Shown here piece by piece: positions 13,391-22,700 of a stretch of DNA of 64,000 nt; the stretch's first letter is position 1; the number at the start of each line of letters is the position of its first letter. The translations under genes and the position numbers were made by a program. The DNA lies in assembly GCA_026874595.1 (NCBI GenBank), contig CM049315.1:19861664-19925663 (forward strand). The letters are read 5' to 3'. Source of the DNA: Sipunculus nudus (taxonomy: Eukaryota; Annelida; Sipuncula; Golfingiida; Sipunculidae). The notes below the pieces were generated by a model that saw nothing but the letters and a program-made list of their open reading frames with translations, had not been told where the DNA came from and ran no database searches.

Positions 13391-13749
13391 GGTCTTCCCT
13401 TTTGATCCCCCACACTTTTTAAGGGCATTCACAAAGTATGATGGGGGAAAAGTATCATTTGTCCCTCTCGCGTATTTTTGTACACAGCGATTTCGAGATC
13501 ATATTTTCACTTTCTATTTTCTGAATATTTATCTCAATTCACTTTTAATTGCACATCTTATGACAAGAAATTCAGGATATCTTGAATGTTAAAATAAAAG
13601 AAGTAATGAAAATAAAGCAAAAATAGCTTTCATTCCCAAATTATATATGTGTTGGAAAAATATATTAAGAAAGTTTTTATATTCTGGATGGGGGCAATAC
13701 TGTCCTCATTTTCATGAACGGTATTTTTGTCCAAACTAAGGTGGATTGT

Positions 13750-13761
13750 CCCCCCCCCCCC
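13750..13761. repeat. Poly(C) run of 12
   Basis: Homopolymer between family B copies. The surrounding sequence (13400-14190) shows no gene; it includes cgatacg/cgtatcg motifs near 14015-14060. Confidence 0.9.
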
Positions 13762-14194
13762 ACATTTGCTCTAAAACATGGCTCACGTCAGTATCGCACA
13801 CTCGCCCGATTGTCATCGGAGCCCTGACACACGTATATATATTTCTAAACTAGTCGACTATAGGGCAAAACATTTGTCTTGTTTAAGTCATAACATTTAA
13901 AATATAAAATATAAAGAGGCTATAGTTTTATATGTAGTTAAGGTTATAATTTAAGTTTGTCTTATCCATATTTGTAAGCAGTCATTGCTTTCCTCGATAC
14001 CACCGATACAGTATGGACAGCGTATCGGTAACCGAATCGACGTTGCGTATCGATTCGTATTGATATATCAATATATTGAAACATCCCAAGTTTCCACAGC
14101 AAACAAAACCTATATCTTTATAACCTTAAACACTATATGATATGAAAGGTCGTTTTATACTGGCACAAAATGCACACAGCAAATACTTCACCAG

Positions 14195-14405
14195 AGTGTC
14201 ACAAAACATCCAAGTGTTCAATTAATATATGGACATCTGATATTAATCTGACTATCCTTTGAAACCGATGACTTCTTATCAACGGTTTCTATTTATATAT
14301 TTTCGGAAACGATGAGGTAGGGCGCATGTGTTGTATTGTAACTCAGGATTGTATCAACGCATGACAAACACGATCAGATCAGTGATGCTACAACAAAGCC
14401 CCAAA
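14195..14405 (+). repeat. Dispersed repeat family B, copy 2 (short)
   Basis: It matches copy 1 and copy 3 over the 'cacaaaac' start, the 'actatcctttgaaaccgatgac' type block, and the 'acaaacacgatcagatcagtgatg' type block that recurs at about 14679 in copy 3. It lacks the 3' part that holds the ctcgtctg module. Confidence 0.55.
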
Positions 14406-14544
14406 CAACAGTTCCAATATTCAGTCTTAATTAGTCAGGAAATGATGAGCGAAAGGATGTAAATTAAATCCCTGTGGGCGAATACCTGGAAAATACAAGA
14501 ACTGAACAAAACAGTGGATGTTAACCCAATATTGCTCAGGTCTG

Positions 14545-14890
14545 TTTCACAAAACCCGTTATCTTTATGTTGATATCTGGATAGTCTTTTCAAACCACTT
14601 GCTTTAATAAATAGTCAACCATAACAGTCGAGGAAATTTGGATACATGATTTAGAATTATATCATTAATGGATATAACAAACAAGACCAGATCAGTGATG
14701 ACAGTAAAGGGAACAAGACACACATATTAACAAATGAAACACTCTCGTCTGCATGTCACATCCGGTGGATTGCGCCTGCGCATATATCAGCAAGGAGGAT
14801 TCCCGCCAGTATAAGTGGAGGTTTGATTTATCTGACTGGTCGATGCTTTATAACCCCCCTCAGCTGCCAAAGGAAGGCGTAGTCCCAGGG
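14545..14890 (+). repeat. Dispersed repeat family B, copy 3
   Basis: It begins with 'cacaaaacccgttatc' and 'gatatctggatagtc', followed by the 'agaccagatcagtgatgaca' block shared with copy 2, then 'actctcgtctg', 'tccggtggattgcgcctg' and 'gatttatctgactgg', which align with copy 1. The 61-codon frame at 14753-14938 falls inside the repeat and is not considered a gene. Confidence 0.6.
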
Positions 14891-15264
14891 TTTTCCATGG
14901 ATCAAACTGTGGCATCAGTATTAAACTATAAGGTATAGAACCGTGTGTTCCAATTACATCTTTTCCCCCTTTGTCTCGTCCCTTTTTTCTGTAACTTTAA
15001 CACCTGTCAGCCTTAAACCATACATCCAGCTCGATCACCTGAACAAAACATGCTGCATGTCTGATACAGTTTTAACCTGACATGTAGCCACTCATGTAAG
15101 TGTCTGTCTGCATGTCCGTCTGTCTCTCTGTTTCTCTCGTTTAACAAATTGACATTATCACCGTAACCATTAATATAGTCTTTCTTTACTGCTTATTTAG
15201 ATGGTATCATTATTATTGTTTAATCCTCTGTGTGTGTTAAAATATCCGTCACTATCTACATACA

Positions 15265-15301
15265 ATATCACTATGTAACTCCATATGATAGGCAGGTTTA
15301 T

Positions 15302-15345
<44 letters not shown>

Positions 15346-15388
15346 TATTTGTTAAACCTGCCTATCATATGGAGTCTTATAGTGATAT
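15265..15388. repeat. Long inverted repeat around an (AT)n core
   Basis: The left arm (about 15265-15303) and right arm (about 15349-15388) are near-perfect reverse complements. The shared core in each is 'actccatatgataggcagg' or its complement, with a few mismatches. The (AT)n spacer (15304-15348, one AC interruption) is itself self-complementary, so the whole 124 bp could form one long hairpin or cruciform. Confidence 0.9.
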
Positions 15389-15428
15389 ATATCCGGGCTG
15401 GGTAATTTTCAATAGAGAATTTGCAGAT

Positions 15429-15473
15429 GAATACACAGAAAAGTCGTAAGTGAACCGACTTTACTGTGTATTC
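15429..15473. repeat. 18-bp-stem hairpin, 9-nt loop
   Basis: The left arm GAATACACAGAAAAGTCG (15429-15446) pairs with the right arm CGACTTTACTGTGTATTC (15456-15473) with one mismatch; the loop is taagtgaac. The same arm sequence recurs at 22590-22607 beside a tRNA-like box B, so at least one arm may be the 3' tail of a SINE-like repeat. Confidence 0.85.
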
Positions 15474-15503
15474 TCTCTGTCTGTCTCATTCTCTCTATCT
15501 CTC

Positions 15504-15507
<4 letters not shown>

Positions 15508-15548
<41 letters not shown>
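15508..15548. repeat. (TA)n microsatellite after a CT-rich tract
   Basis: A pyrimidine tract (15474-15507) leads directly into about 20 TA units. Confidence 0.95.
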
Positions 15549-15552
<4 letters not shown>

Positions 15553-16416
15553 TTACATATAATGCGCTGGATTCAGATAACATCAGAAATATATATAACC
15601 AGGTCAGTAATATTTATCAACCCAGGGAAACTGTCCCTTAATAATTAAGCCCAGGGATACTGGTGCTACCGCAAGTTGGGCGATCGAAACATTGGTGATG
15701 TACTTACCTCTCTGTCGGCTTGCCCGGCAGTGCTTACAGAGCATATAGCTCGGCCTGCTCTCAGATCATGTGAGGCAATCCGCATATCCCTAAATACACC
15801 GTCAACCTACTCTCAGTCCCCCACCACGGAACCTTCTTCTTCTGTATTATATCGGCATCACTTGGTTTATCGTTTTAAGGCCACAGAAGACATCAGCTGC
15901 AGGAGGGAACACTTCACGGGCTTCTGATAGCAGCCCATATACGCCAAGAAATCGATAATCAGTTCTGTTGTTCCGTGGAACACGTTTTGCTTGTAGTCCC
16001 AACCTTTCTAATACATTACCGCCGGCACACACAGGAAAATACGGATTCCGAGTTCGCATAAAACACAAACCCAAGTGCCAATTGAAAAAAAAAGAAGATA
16101 AAAAAGGATATTTACGTGACAACGTAGGATTTCAGTCTTTTGTTCTCTATTGGGGTTCCTTTTGCGACAACATTCATCCATTTAATGTAGTTAATTCTTT
16201 TCCAATATAAACTGTGGGAAAATACCGTACATATTGGCTATGAAATTGGGCTAAAGCACATCTACAGAAATGTTCCTGCAAGCAATATTGTCTTATATAT
16301 TATCTGTTAAGACAATTTTCAGATACGTTGCATTAGACATTTATTTATTGGACGTTTAATAAATATGATAGAGTTCAAATGCTGGGTTAAATAAAATAGA
16401 TTCTTTTATGCTAACG

Positions 16417-16491
<75 letters not shown>
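16417..16491. repeat. (TA)n microsatellite, one of the longest here
   Basis: About 37 TA units with a single TG interruption near 16431. Confidence 0.96.
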
Positions 16492-16495
<4 letters not shown>

Positions 16496-17599
16496 AGAGT
16501 GACGTCTATTAAGACTAACATGTTCTTTAACACACAGTCCAGATTAACACAGTCTATCAATCATTCTTACATACTTTACCTACATGTCAACTTCGACTAT
16601 CACGGCTATACCACTTATCATTTTTGTGTGTATCAAATTTTCAATGACAAGTGTATTCACTACATCATGAAAAAAAGAAGCAGTGACTCATATGTAAGGA
16701 AGCAGTGTAACTTTCTAGTTTAAGGCATCGAACATCTTAGCATCTCCAGGCCTCTTAAAAGTCTACGTAAGGGGGAGGGGGATATGGGAATTCCACAGCA
16801 AGCAATGTTCATGTATGCTAATTGCCAGGCAAACTACATCTGCGTCCTACCTACTGTTTTACTAATATAAACGCCTTTTTTCGCCGCAGTATATTATATC
16901 CCTGAAGGATAAATAACTGTTCTAGCTAGGAGGAGAAAGCGAACTTCGAATGTATGCGACGTTGAGCTAGGTTAAGAGTTCTGATTCAATGGCAAAATAT
17001 GCGCATAACGCGTGTGGTCGCATCAGCCTACACATAGTGAAATGTAAACATGTACAAGTCAAGGGCTTTTGTGGTCTAGCGACAGTCTAGACGAGGAGCA
17101 GTGACATTTTTCAGGTTTTATTACGCTCCCCATTCTGCAGTCGTCCCAGGTCTATTTTTTGTTTAACCGCTGCTTTGTATGACAAGGTTTTCTGGGCCAG
17201 AACACCAGGGTGTCCACACAACAAAGAAATGTAATCAGCCCAATGAGAGTGTGGTATGGCAATTATGCATCCAACACCAAATTTAAACATTCGACACCCG
17301 CTCTCGTTGGTCTGATTCATGGCCCTGTGCCAGAAACGGTGAAGCCGAAGTGTACGAATTTCTGTTTCATGAGCAGTATCATAAGTTTCATATTAACTAT
17401 AGGGATAAACAAAATGAAACTTGATGCGTGTTCGAACATAGGTTCAAATAAATCAAACAATGTTTACTCTTTATTAGTAGTTCTTACAGGAGTTTGACTT
17501 CAGGGCTGTCTTTACGGACAGATCTGCGTTGATTTGGAAAAGAAAACGCTTCAAACGATCCTCGTGGGACCGAAGAGATAAGGATATATTTGATAAGAA

Positions 17600-18150
17600 A
17601 TATGTAAATTTTTATTTAACGGAAAACTGAAAGAAAAATTGCTGTGGCCTAACCTGGTGCGGATGTTCCTACAGGCTTGTTAGTGAGATGTCTAATGCCA
17701 GGGGACTTATAGGCCTTGACGTATACGCTCAGGTGCTTTAAAACCAAGTACGTACAGATGAAAAAATGGGGTTATTAACGGCATTTATACAGAATGAACA
17801 AAAACCTTCTCCTTCATCGATTTCACAACCACCCAGTTGTTTTATCCTCTAGATTGGATAAGAGAGCAAACAAGAATACACATGTAGATATGTGACGGAA
17901 ATTAAACAGATAAAAAGTAACTTATGGCAGCAGAGTTTGACGCCGCTTTACGAGATCCTGTGAGACTCGGACATCAAAACAATCATTTGCGACGGTATTT
18001 CTGAGCTTCTTACGTCGCCACTACCTCAGGCCAGACTTAATATTGCTGCTGTAACCTTGAAACGTTCAACGTGTCAGAAAATGCAGAATCATTTAAATTC
18101 CGTATTCATGTCCAGTGACTCCCAGTGAAGGATATGAATATTCCTGTTAG
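17600..18150 (+). repeat. Dispersed repeat family C, copy 1
   Basis: The head (17617-17675, with 'aagaaaaattgctgtggcct') matches the reverse complement of about 22360-22415. The body (17935-18075, with 'cggacatcaaaacaa', 'cttacgtcgcc' and 'cctcaggccagact') is a diverged match to 18345-18445 and to the reverse complement of 22110-22230. It is non-coding. Terminal repeats and target duplications were not found. I do not recognise the family. Confidence 0.6.
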
Positions 18151-18304
18151 CCCTCTTCCACGAAGGATATAAGGAAGACAAAACTTTGGTATTATATGAA
18201 GGTATTTAAATTACTGAATTTATGGGTTGATATCAAAATGTTTTCATGACTGATGAAGGGGAAGTCTACATTTTCAGATTATAACCGAATATCAGCGATA
18301 TGAT

Positions 18305-18580
18305 ATGAATACAACAGCCAAGCATAACGTTTTGAATCCTTAAAGACCCAGACATCAAAACAACATCATGGGTCACAATTTCTTAGGTTCTCAGGTCGGC
18401 AGGCCCTTCTATCCGCTGACAGACCAGACTGGAATCTGACTGTGGTAACCCTGACATGGTGGCCATTGGGGAAACTGGCAAAATTACTGGACTCCTGTTA
18501 AAAATATGTCGTATGAAACATAGTATGAAACTTCCCCATAAGTTTACATAGTCTGTAAATTTTCAATTCGATATTTATTT
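18305..18580 (+). repeat. Dispersed repeat family C, copy 2
   Basis: It is clearly homologous, in inverted orientation, to 22010-22250. Shared blocks are 'cgttttgaatccttaaag', 'acccagacatcaaaacaac', 'cacaatttcttagg', 'gtcggcaggccctt', 'gacagaccagactgg', then 'gtatgaaaca' and 'agtctgtaaatt'. It lacks the head segment seen in copies 1 and 3. Confidence 0.78.
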
Positions 18581-18599
18581 CCAGTCTAAATTCAAAGAT

Positions 18600-19540
18600 A
18601 CGACGGAAGCAGTAAGGCCGATGCTTTTACAGTAGGGTTCCCGTTTGCTCGTGTATTAGAGGGATATACAAATGTTATTAACTGCTTTATTCAGGTAGAA
18701 GTAATATGTAACTTGATTAAAGAAAAGCTCATATTTAAAAGACATTTTAGAGATACCAGACCCAAACAACGTTTTGCCGATAGGAATCTCTTATATGTCA
18801 CATGCAATATAATCTAAGAGCATGCATTGACCAATTTTTGCTGCATGTGATTTGACGTTATTTCCTCGGTCATTATCAATACACGTGAGCGTGTTTGTGT
18901 GTGTGTTTGCGTGTAACGGTGTGTTTATACGTGTGGTTTAAACGGAATCCAGTGAAATTGTCATGACACCTGGGGAAATTGGCAAATAAAAAAGCAATTA
19001 GATTTTGGTGTGGACCCGACTCCTGATCCTAATCCAGGAAGGACTTCTTCCAGGAATATTCACAAATATGCCGACAAATATGCACGACTGAACATTGGAA
19101 TATGGGCCGAATAAGTGAATGTAAACATTTGTTCGGGGAACTGATGCACCAATGAACCGGAGAATATGGGCCGATGGGTGTATAGAAACACAGGTTGCGA
19201 AGCACCCGCATTAATTACCGCCCACATGGCGGAGGCCTGCATTCCTGTAAATGTATATTTCTAGTTTTGCTATTATTCTACTTTTTTATTTGATTCATGA
19301 TAATTATATACCAGTCACGCTGCTAGGCACTCATGTTTATAGGTTAGTTTCGTATCGTGCAGCGAACGCCCTGGGATCACAGGGATCAATATAAAAGCTG
19401 AAAATATGGCCGTAGTGTTTCCGGGGGGAAGGTTCTACATTGTCTAGACACAGAAGTTTTAATAGCTATAGAATGATTTATATGTAACGTCCAACGGTCA
19501 TCAACCTATAATAAAACTAGAGTTCAGACCAATTTATTCT
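18600..19540. other. Intergenic DNA, no gene recognised
   Basis: A GT-rich stretch lies near 18890-18915. A diverged tandem pair with a period of about 63 bp occurs at 19079-19190; both units contain 'atatgggccga' and a 'gcac..tgaac' motif. The 60-codon minus frames at 19029-19242 overlap that pair and are not considered genes. Confidence 0.5.
19226..19270 (+). mobile_element. Right-end relict of the CCTCCGCC-type MITE
   Basis: 'atggcggaggcctgcattc' followed by 'atatttctagtt' matches the conserved right end of the element at 8081-8125 ('cttggcggaggtctgcac' and 'atttctagtt'). The rest of the element is missing or too diverged to see. Confidence 0.5.
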
Positions 19541-19543
19541 CCC

Positions 19544-20338
19544 GGTGTATAGACTTAAGGCTACCCCCTGTTTTAAGTTACCCCCGGTAATCTGAAATCG
19601 ATTTAATAAACGTAAATTCAGGTTACCCACGCACTGTTAAGATTACTCCCTCATTGATACCAAGTGATACATTTTATACTTTTAACCGGCTTCTGTGGCT
19701 CAGGGATAGAGCACAGGACTCGAAGCCGGGAGATCGTGAGTTCGAATCTCAGCCGGGGCGGTGAGGTTTTTCACAGTCGGCCCCCACCCGGGGTGAGCGC
19801 TTGCAGGCTTAATCGGAAGGCCGTGCTCAACGGCCTTGTTTCACTCACAAACGAGTGCGCCTTTCGGGGACGATTACGCACTCAGGGCCTGCAGGTGCAG
19901 TAGTCACCGGGCCTGGTTGACGGAAGGATATAAAATACGAAGAAGCGTGTGATACCGCCCTGTCACATAGTCCGAAACGGGAACGAATTTCTACAGATGT
20001 ACTTATACGTATTTAAGTTAGCATTAAAAAGAGAGGCGTTTACCCCAACCAAAAAAATATCACCAAAAATATAAATATAAATTAAAAAAATATATACTTG
20101 AACTAATGAAATATTATCTCAATACACAATATGAAAGACACAGGATTCCAAAGCTTGAATCAATCTGAGAAAGAAATTATAACAATTATAAGTAATAAGA
20201 AATAAAGCCACAACTGTTTTAAAGGAGTTAACTGAAATCGTGGTTATCTGAAATGGATCCTAAGTTACCCCCGAAAGGTAATATGAAATTAATTTTTAGT
20301 TACCGGGGGTAATCTGAATTGGGGTAATCGAAGACACC
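19544..20338. mobile_element. TIR-bounded, MITE-like element with a nested SINE
   Basis: The left end (19544-19590) reads ggtgt..., taccccctg, then gTTACCCCCGGTAA. The reverse complement of the right end (20338 back to about 20296) reads GGTGTCTTCGATTACCCC, then gaTTACCCCCGGTAAc. Related short motifs of the type ggtaatctgaaat recur just inside both ends (19587, 20241, 20276, 20309). No coding frame is present. Between the ends lies a tRNA-derived SINE (19688-19950). The boundaries are inferred and no firm target duplication was seen (only TCTC on both sides). Confidence 0.5.
19688..19950 (+). mobile_element. tRNA-derived SINE
   Basis: A tRNA-like head starts at 19688. A box-A-like block tggctcagggatagag (19696-19711) is followed by a box B gagttcgaatctc (19738-19750). 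The acceptor arm does not pair properly and the anticodon stem is degenerate, so this is not a functional tRNA gene. A GC-rich tRNA-unrelated body follows to about 19915, then an A-rich end (gaaggatataaaatacgaag). The abrupt GC change against the flanks supports insertion. The 79-codon frame across it is spurious. Confidence 0.72.
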
Positions 20339-22009
20339 TCTCAGGTTGCTACACTTGACATTTATATATGAGAACAGTACGCCGCATTGGTAAACGTCAA
20401 AGAAAAACGTATATAAACAAAATGAGCGTGTGAGATTTACAAATATGAATTCTATAGAAGTAAAAATTAGAATTAAACAGTTAAAATAAAAAACAAGAAT
20501 GAAAGGGCAAATAATGGAAAATACCAGGGCCCGGCAACCAATGTCAATGGGATTTTATATTCGTGTGTATAAACCATTCTGCTGAGAAAAATACATTTGC
20601 TGTGATTAACACTAAACGGTATACACAGGACACTTTGGAGAAATATTGAGTATAACCGAAAAATTAAAGGTAAAAACAAAAAAAAAAAAATTTATGACGC
20701 CTATATTCCCTGTGATATATCTTCATATATTACACGTAAAATGGAAAAAAAAATGAAATAAGGGAGTCATTTTATCAAAACTTTTTAAACTGTGTCTCAC
20801 CGATACGATGAAAGCGAACTTAGCGAAGAGGGATAACCAGTAGTTAGTGAGGGGAGGGTTATTAAAGCTACATGCACGCAAACACACATCATATTTTTTT
20901 TATTTTATCTTATAACTCATTATTTTATGGGAAACTTAACAAATGAAATATGCAAACTTATACACGGGAAATAATTAGATCTGTTAAATTAGAAGTGTCA
21001 GTTACTGCATGTATAAATCTCCGTTCCCACATTTGCAGATTTATATCAAAAATTTAATGACACTGTTTGAAGAGTATTTCATCTTTATTGATACACTTCC
21101 GGGGATAAGTTCTTCCATCTGCAAAGCATAACCATTATCGATGTAGAGTGTATTAAATATTAATGTATATAGGTGTATTAATTACCTTACATAACACTAG
21201 GCTAGGGAGAAGACATTATCTCTGTGCACTCTTCCTGCGCACACGTCACAGTCGAGAGTTAACCATTATGGAAGGTTTTCCGAACTTAGCTCTTCTGGGA
21301 CCAAGCGTTCTGTGAGATTAACAATGCAAATACTCCAGGAAAGCTAAAGTACTGTGTAAATCACCACCAGGCCATCATGGTGAATGGTGCTCGGTGGCAT
21401 TAGAGACGATCACACCAAAAGGCAAACCAATAAATTATCTAAATAGCCTTTATCCTGAACGTTCATAGGATCTGCTACGAAAATAATTTACAGTGGGGCC
21501 ATTTTTAAAGGGACTGAGAGGTTTATTATAAAAGCCAGATACATTTTGGTCGAAACTTTGTATTTATTATTATAGCCATACAACTCTTGGAAACACTATA
21601 ACTGAAGCACTATAACAAAAAACAAATACACGTATACGTTAAATTGATTGAGACACAATAAGAGTTAGGTATTACCTAACGGTACTCATCGTGTTGAACA
21701 CATAGTAATTGTACTTATCAAATTTTTTTCTTGCGCTGCAGAGAGGCCAAAATAAGGGGTCATGATGTTTTTTATAAGCTGGGTTCTCGAAACGTATAAC
21801 AACCTTACAGCTTATATATATTATATTTCTTAAAATGTTTCAAACCTATTTACCAACAATATTAACAAAAACATGAGCAACATATTTTCACATCATTTAT
21901 ACTCTCTTGAATACACATGCAAACGGGATAGAACCTGAACCTCACCGTAAAAGCAGTACATACTGCTTACGTTTGTTAATTCCTTTAATGGAAAATGAAA
22001 TAAGCATTA
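20339..22009. other. AT-rich intergenic DNA, no gene recognised
   Basis: No frame of interest, no tandem array and no recognisable mobile element were found. Poly(A) runs occur near 20680 and 20748. Confidence 0.55.
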
Positions 22010-22440
22010 CATTTAATTTTACAGACAATGTGAATCCCAAGGTGAACTGTTTCATATGACATCTTTTTACAAGTATCCAGTTATTTTGTCAGTTTCTTTT
22101 AAGTCCGTCGTATCCAGGTTACTGCAACAAATCCCAGTCTGGCCTGTCGGCAGATATAAGGGCCTGCCGACGTGATAAGCTAAGAAATTGCGTCCCATGA
22201 CGTTGTTTTGATGTCTGGGTCTTTAAGGATTCAAAACTTTATGCTGGGCTTATGTATTTTATCCCATATCTCTGAACTTCAGTCATACAAAAAAACTGAA
22301 GAATTCGAATTTATCATTTATGAAGATTTTAACACTTGTTTTACACCCGATGCTCGGCGTAATATCCACATCCGGTCAGGCCACAGCATTTTTTCTTCCA
22401 GCTTTACGTTAAATATTGCAGAATATGATTAAGATTATGC
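22010..22440 (-). repeat. Dispersed repeat family C, copy 3 (inverted)
   Basis: Read on the minus strand it carries both the head (shared with 17617-17675: 'aagaaaaaatgctgtggcct', then a ggatgtgg block) and the body (shared with 18305-18580). It is therefore the most complete copy and links the two parts seen separately on the other strand. The 74-codon plus frame at 22208-22432 lies inside it and is not kept in the other copies. Confidence 0.75.
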
Positions 22441-22482
22441 AGATTATGCCTTACAATAAGTATACGATATATTGCTGGATTC

Positions 22483-22483
<1 letters not shown>

Positions 22484-22536
<53 letters not shown>
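22484..22536. repeat. (AT)n microsatellite
   Basis: About 26 AT units, preceded by GCTGGATTCAGATA (22474-22487). That motif also flanks the (TA)n at 15508-15548 (there at 15566-15579). Confidence 0.96.
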
Positions 22537-22539
<3 letters not shown>

Positions 22540-22587
22540 TAGCCATGCTGCTTCATTGTATATAGATTGTATTTTGTTTATAGGAAA

Positions 22588-22700
22588 TGGTATACACAGA
22601 AAAGTCGGTTCACTGACGTTGGGAATCGAACCAACGATCTTCCGATTTCCTGTTTCAGAGATATTTGATTATATGCTCATCATTTATTTATGTGATCCTT
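22588..22700 (-). mobile_element. Probable tRNA-derived SINE fragment
   Basis: On the minus strand a good T-arm/box B (CGTTGGTTCGATTCCCAACG, 22617-22636) is followed by gtcagtgaaccgacttttct and gtgtatacc. No clear box A was found upstream, so the 5' part is degenerate or lost. The tail CGACTTTTCTGTGTAT is shared with the hairpin arms at 15429-15473. Confidence 0.5.

Larger units (their letters stand above)
14891..17590. other. Repeat-rich intergenic DNA, no gene recognised
   Basis: Apart from the inverted repeats and microsatellites listed separately, this stretch has only short frames. The 83-codon frame at 15676-15927 and its opposite-strand neighbour (15847-16122) have no recognisable motif. 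The sequence at 15640-15960 is somewhat more GC-rich and could be an old repeat. Confidence 0.5.

Noticed and set aside
19688..19760. Functional tRNA gene
   Set aside because: Box A and B are present, but the acceptor and anticodon stems do not pair and a SINE body follows directly.
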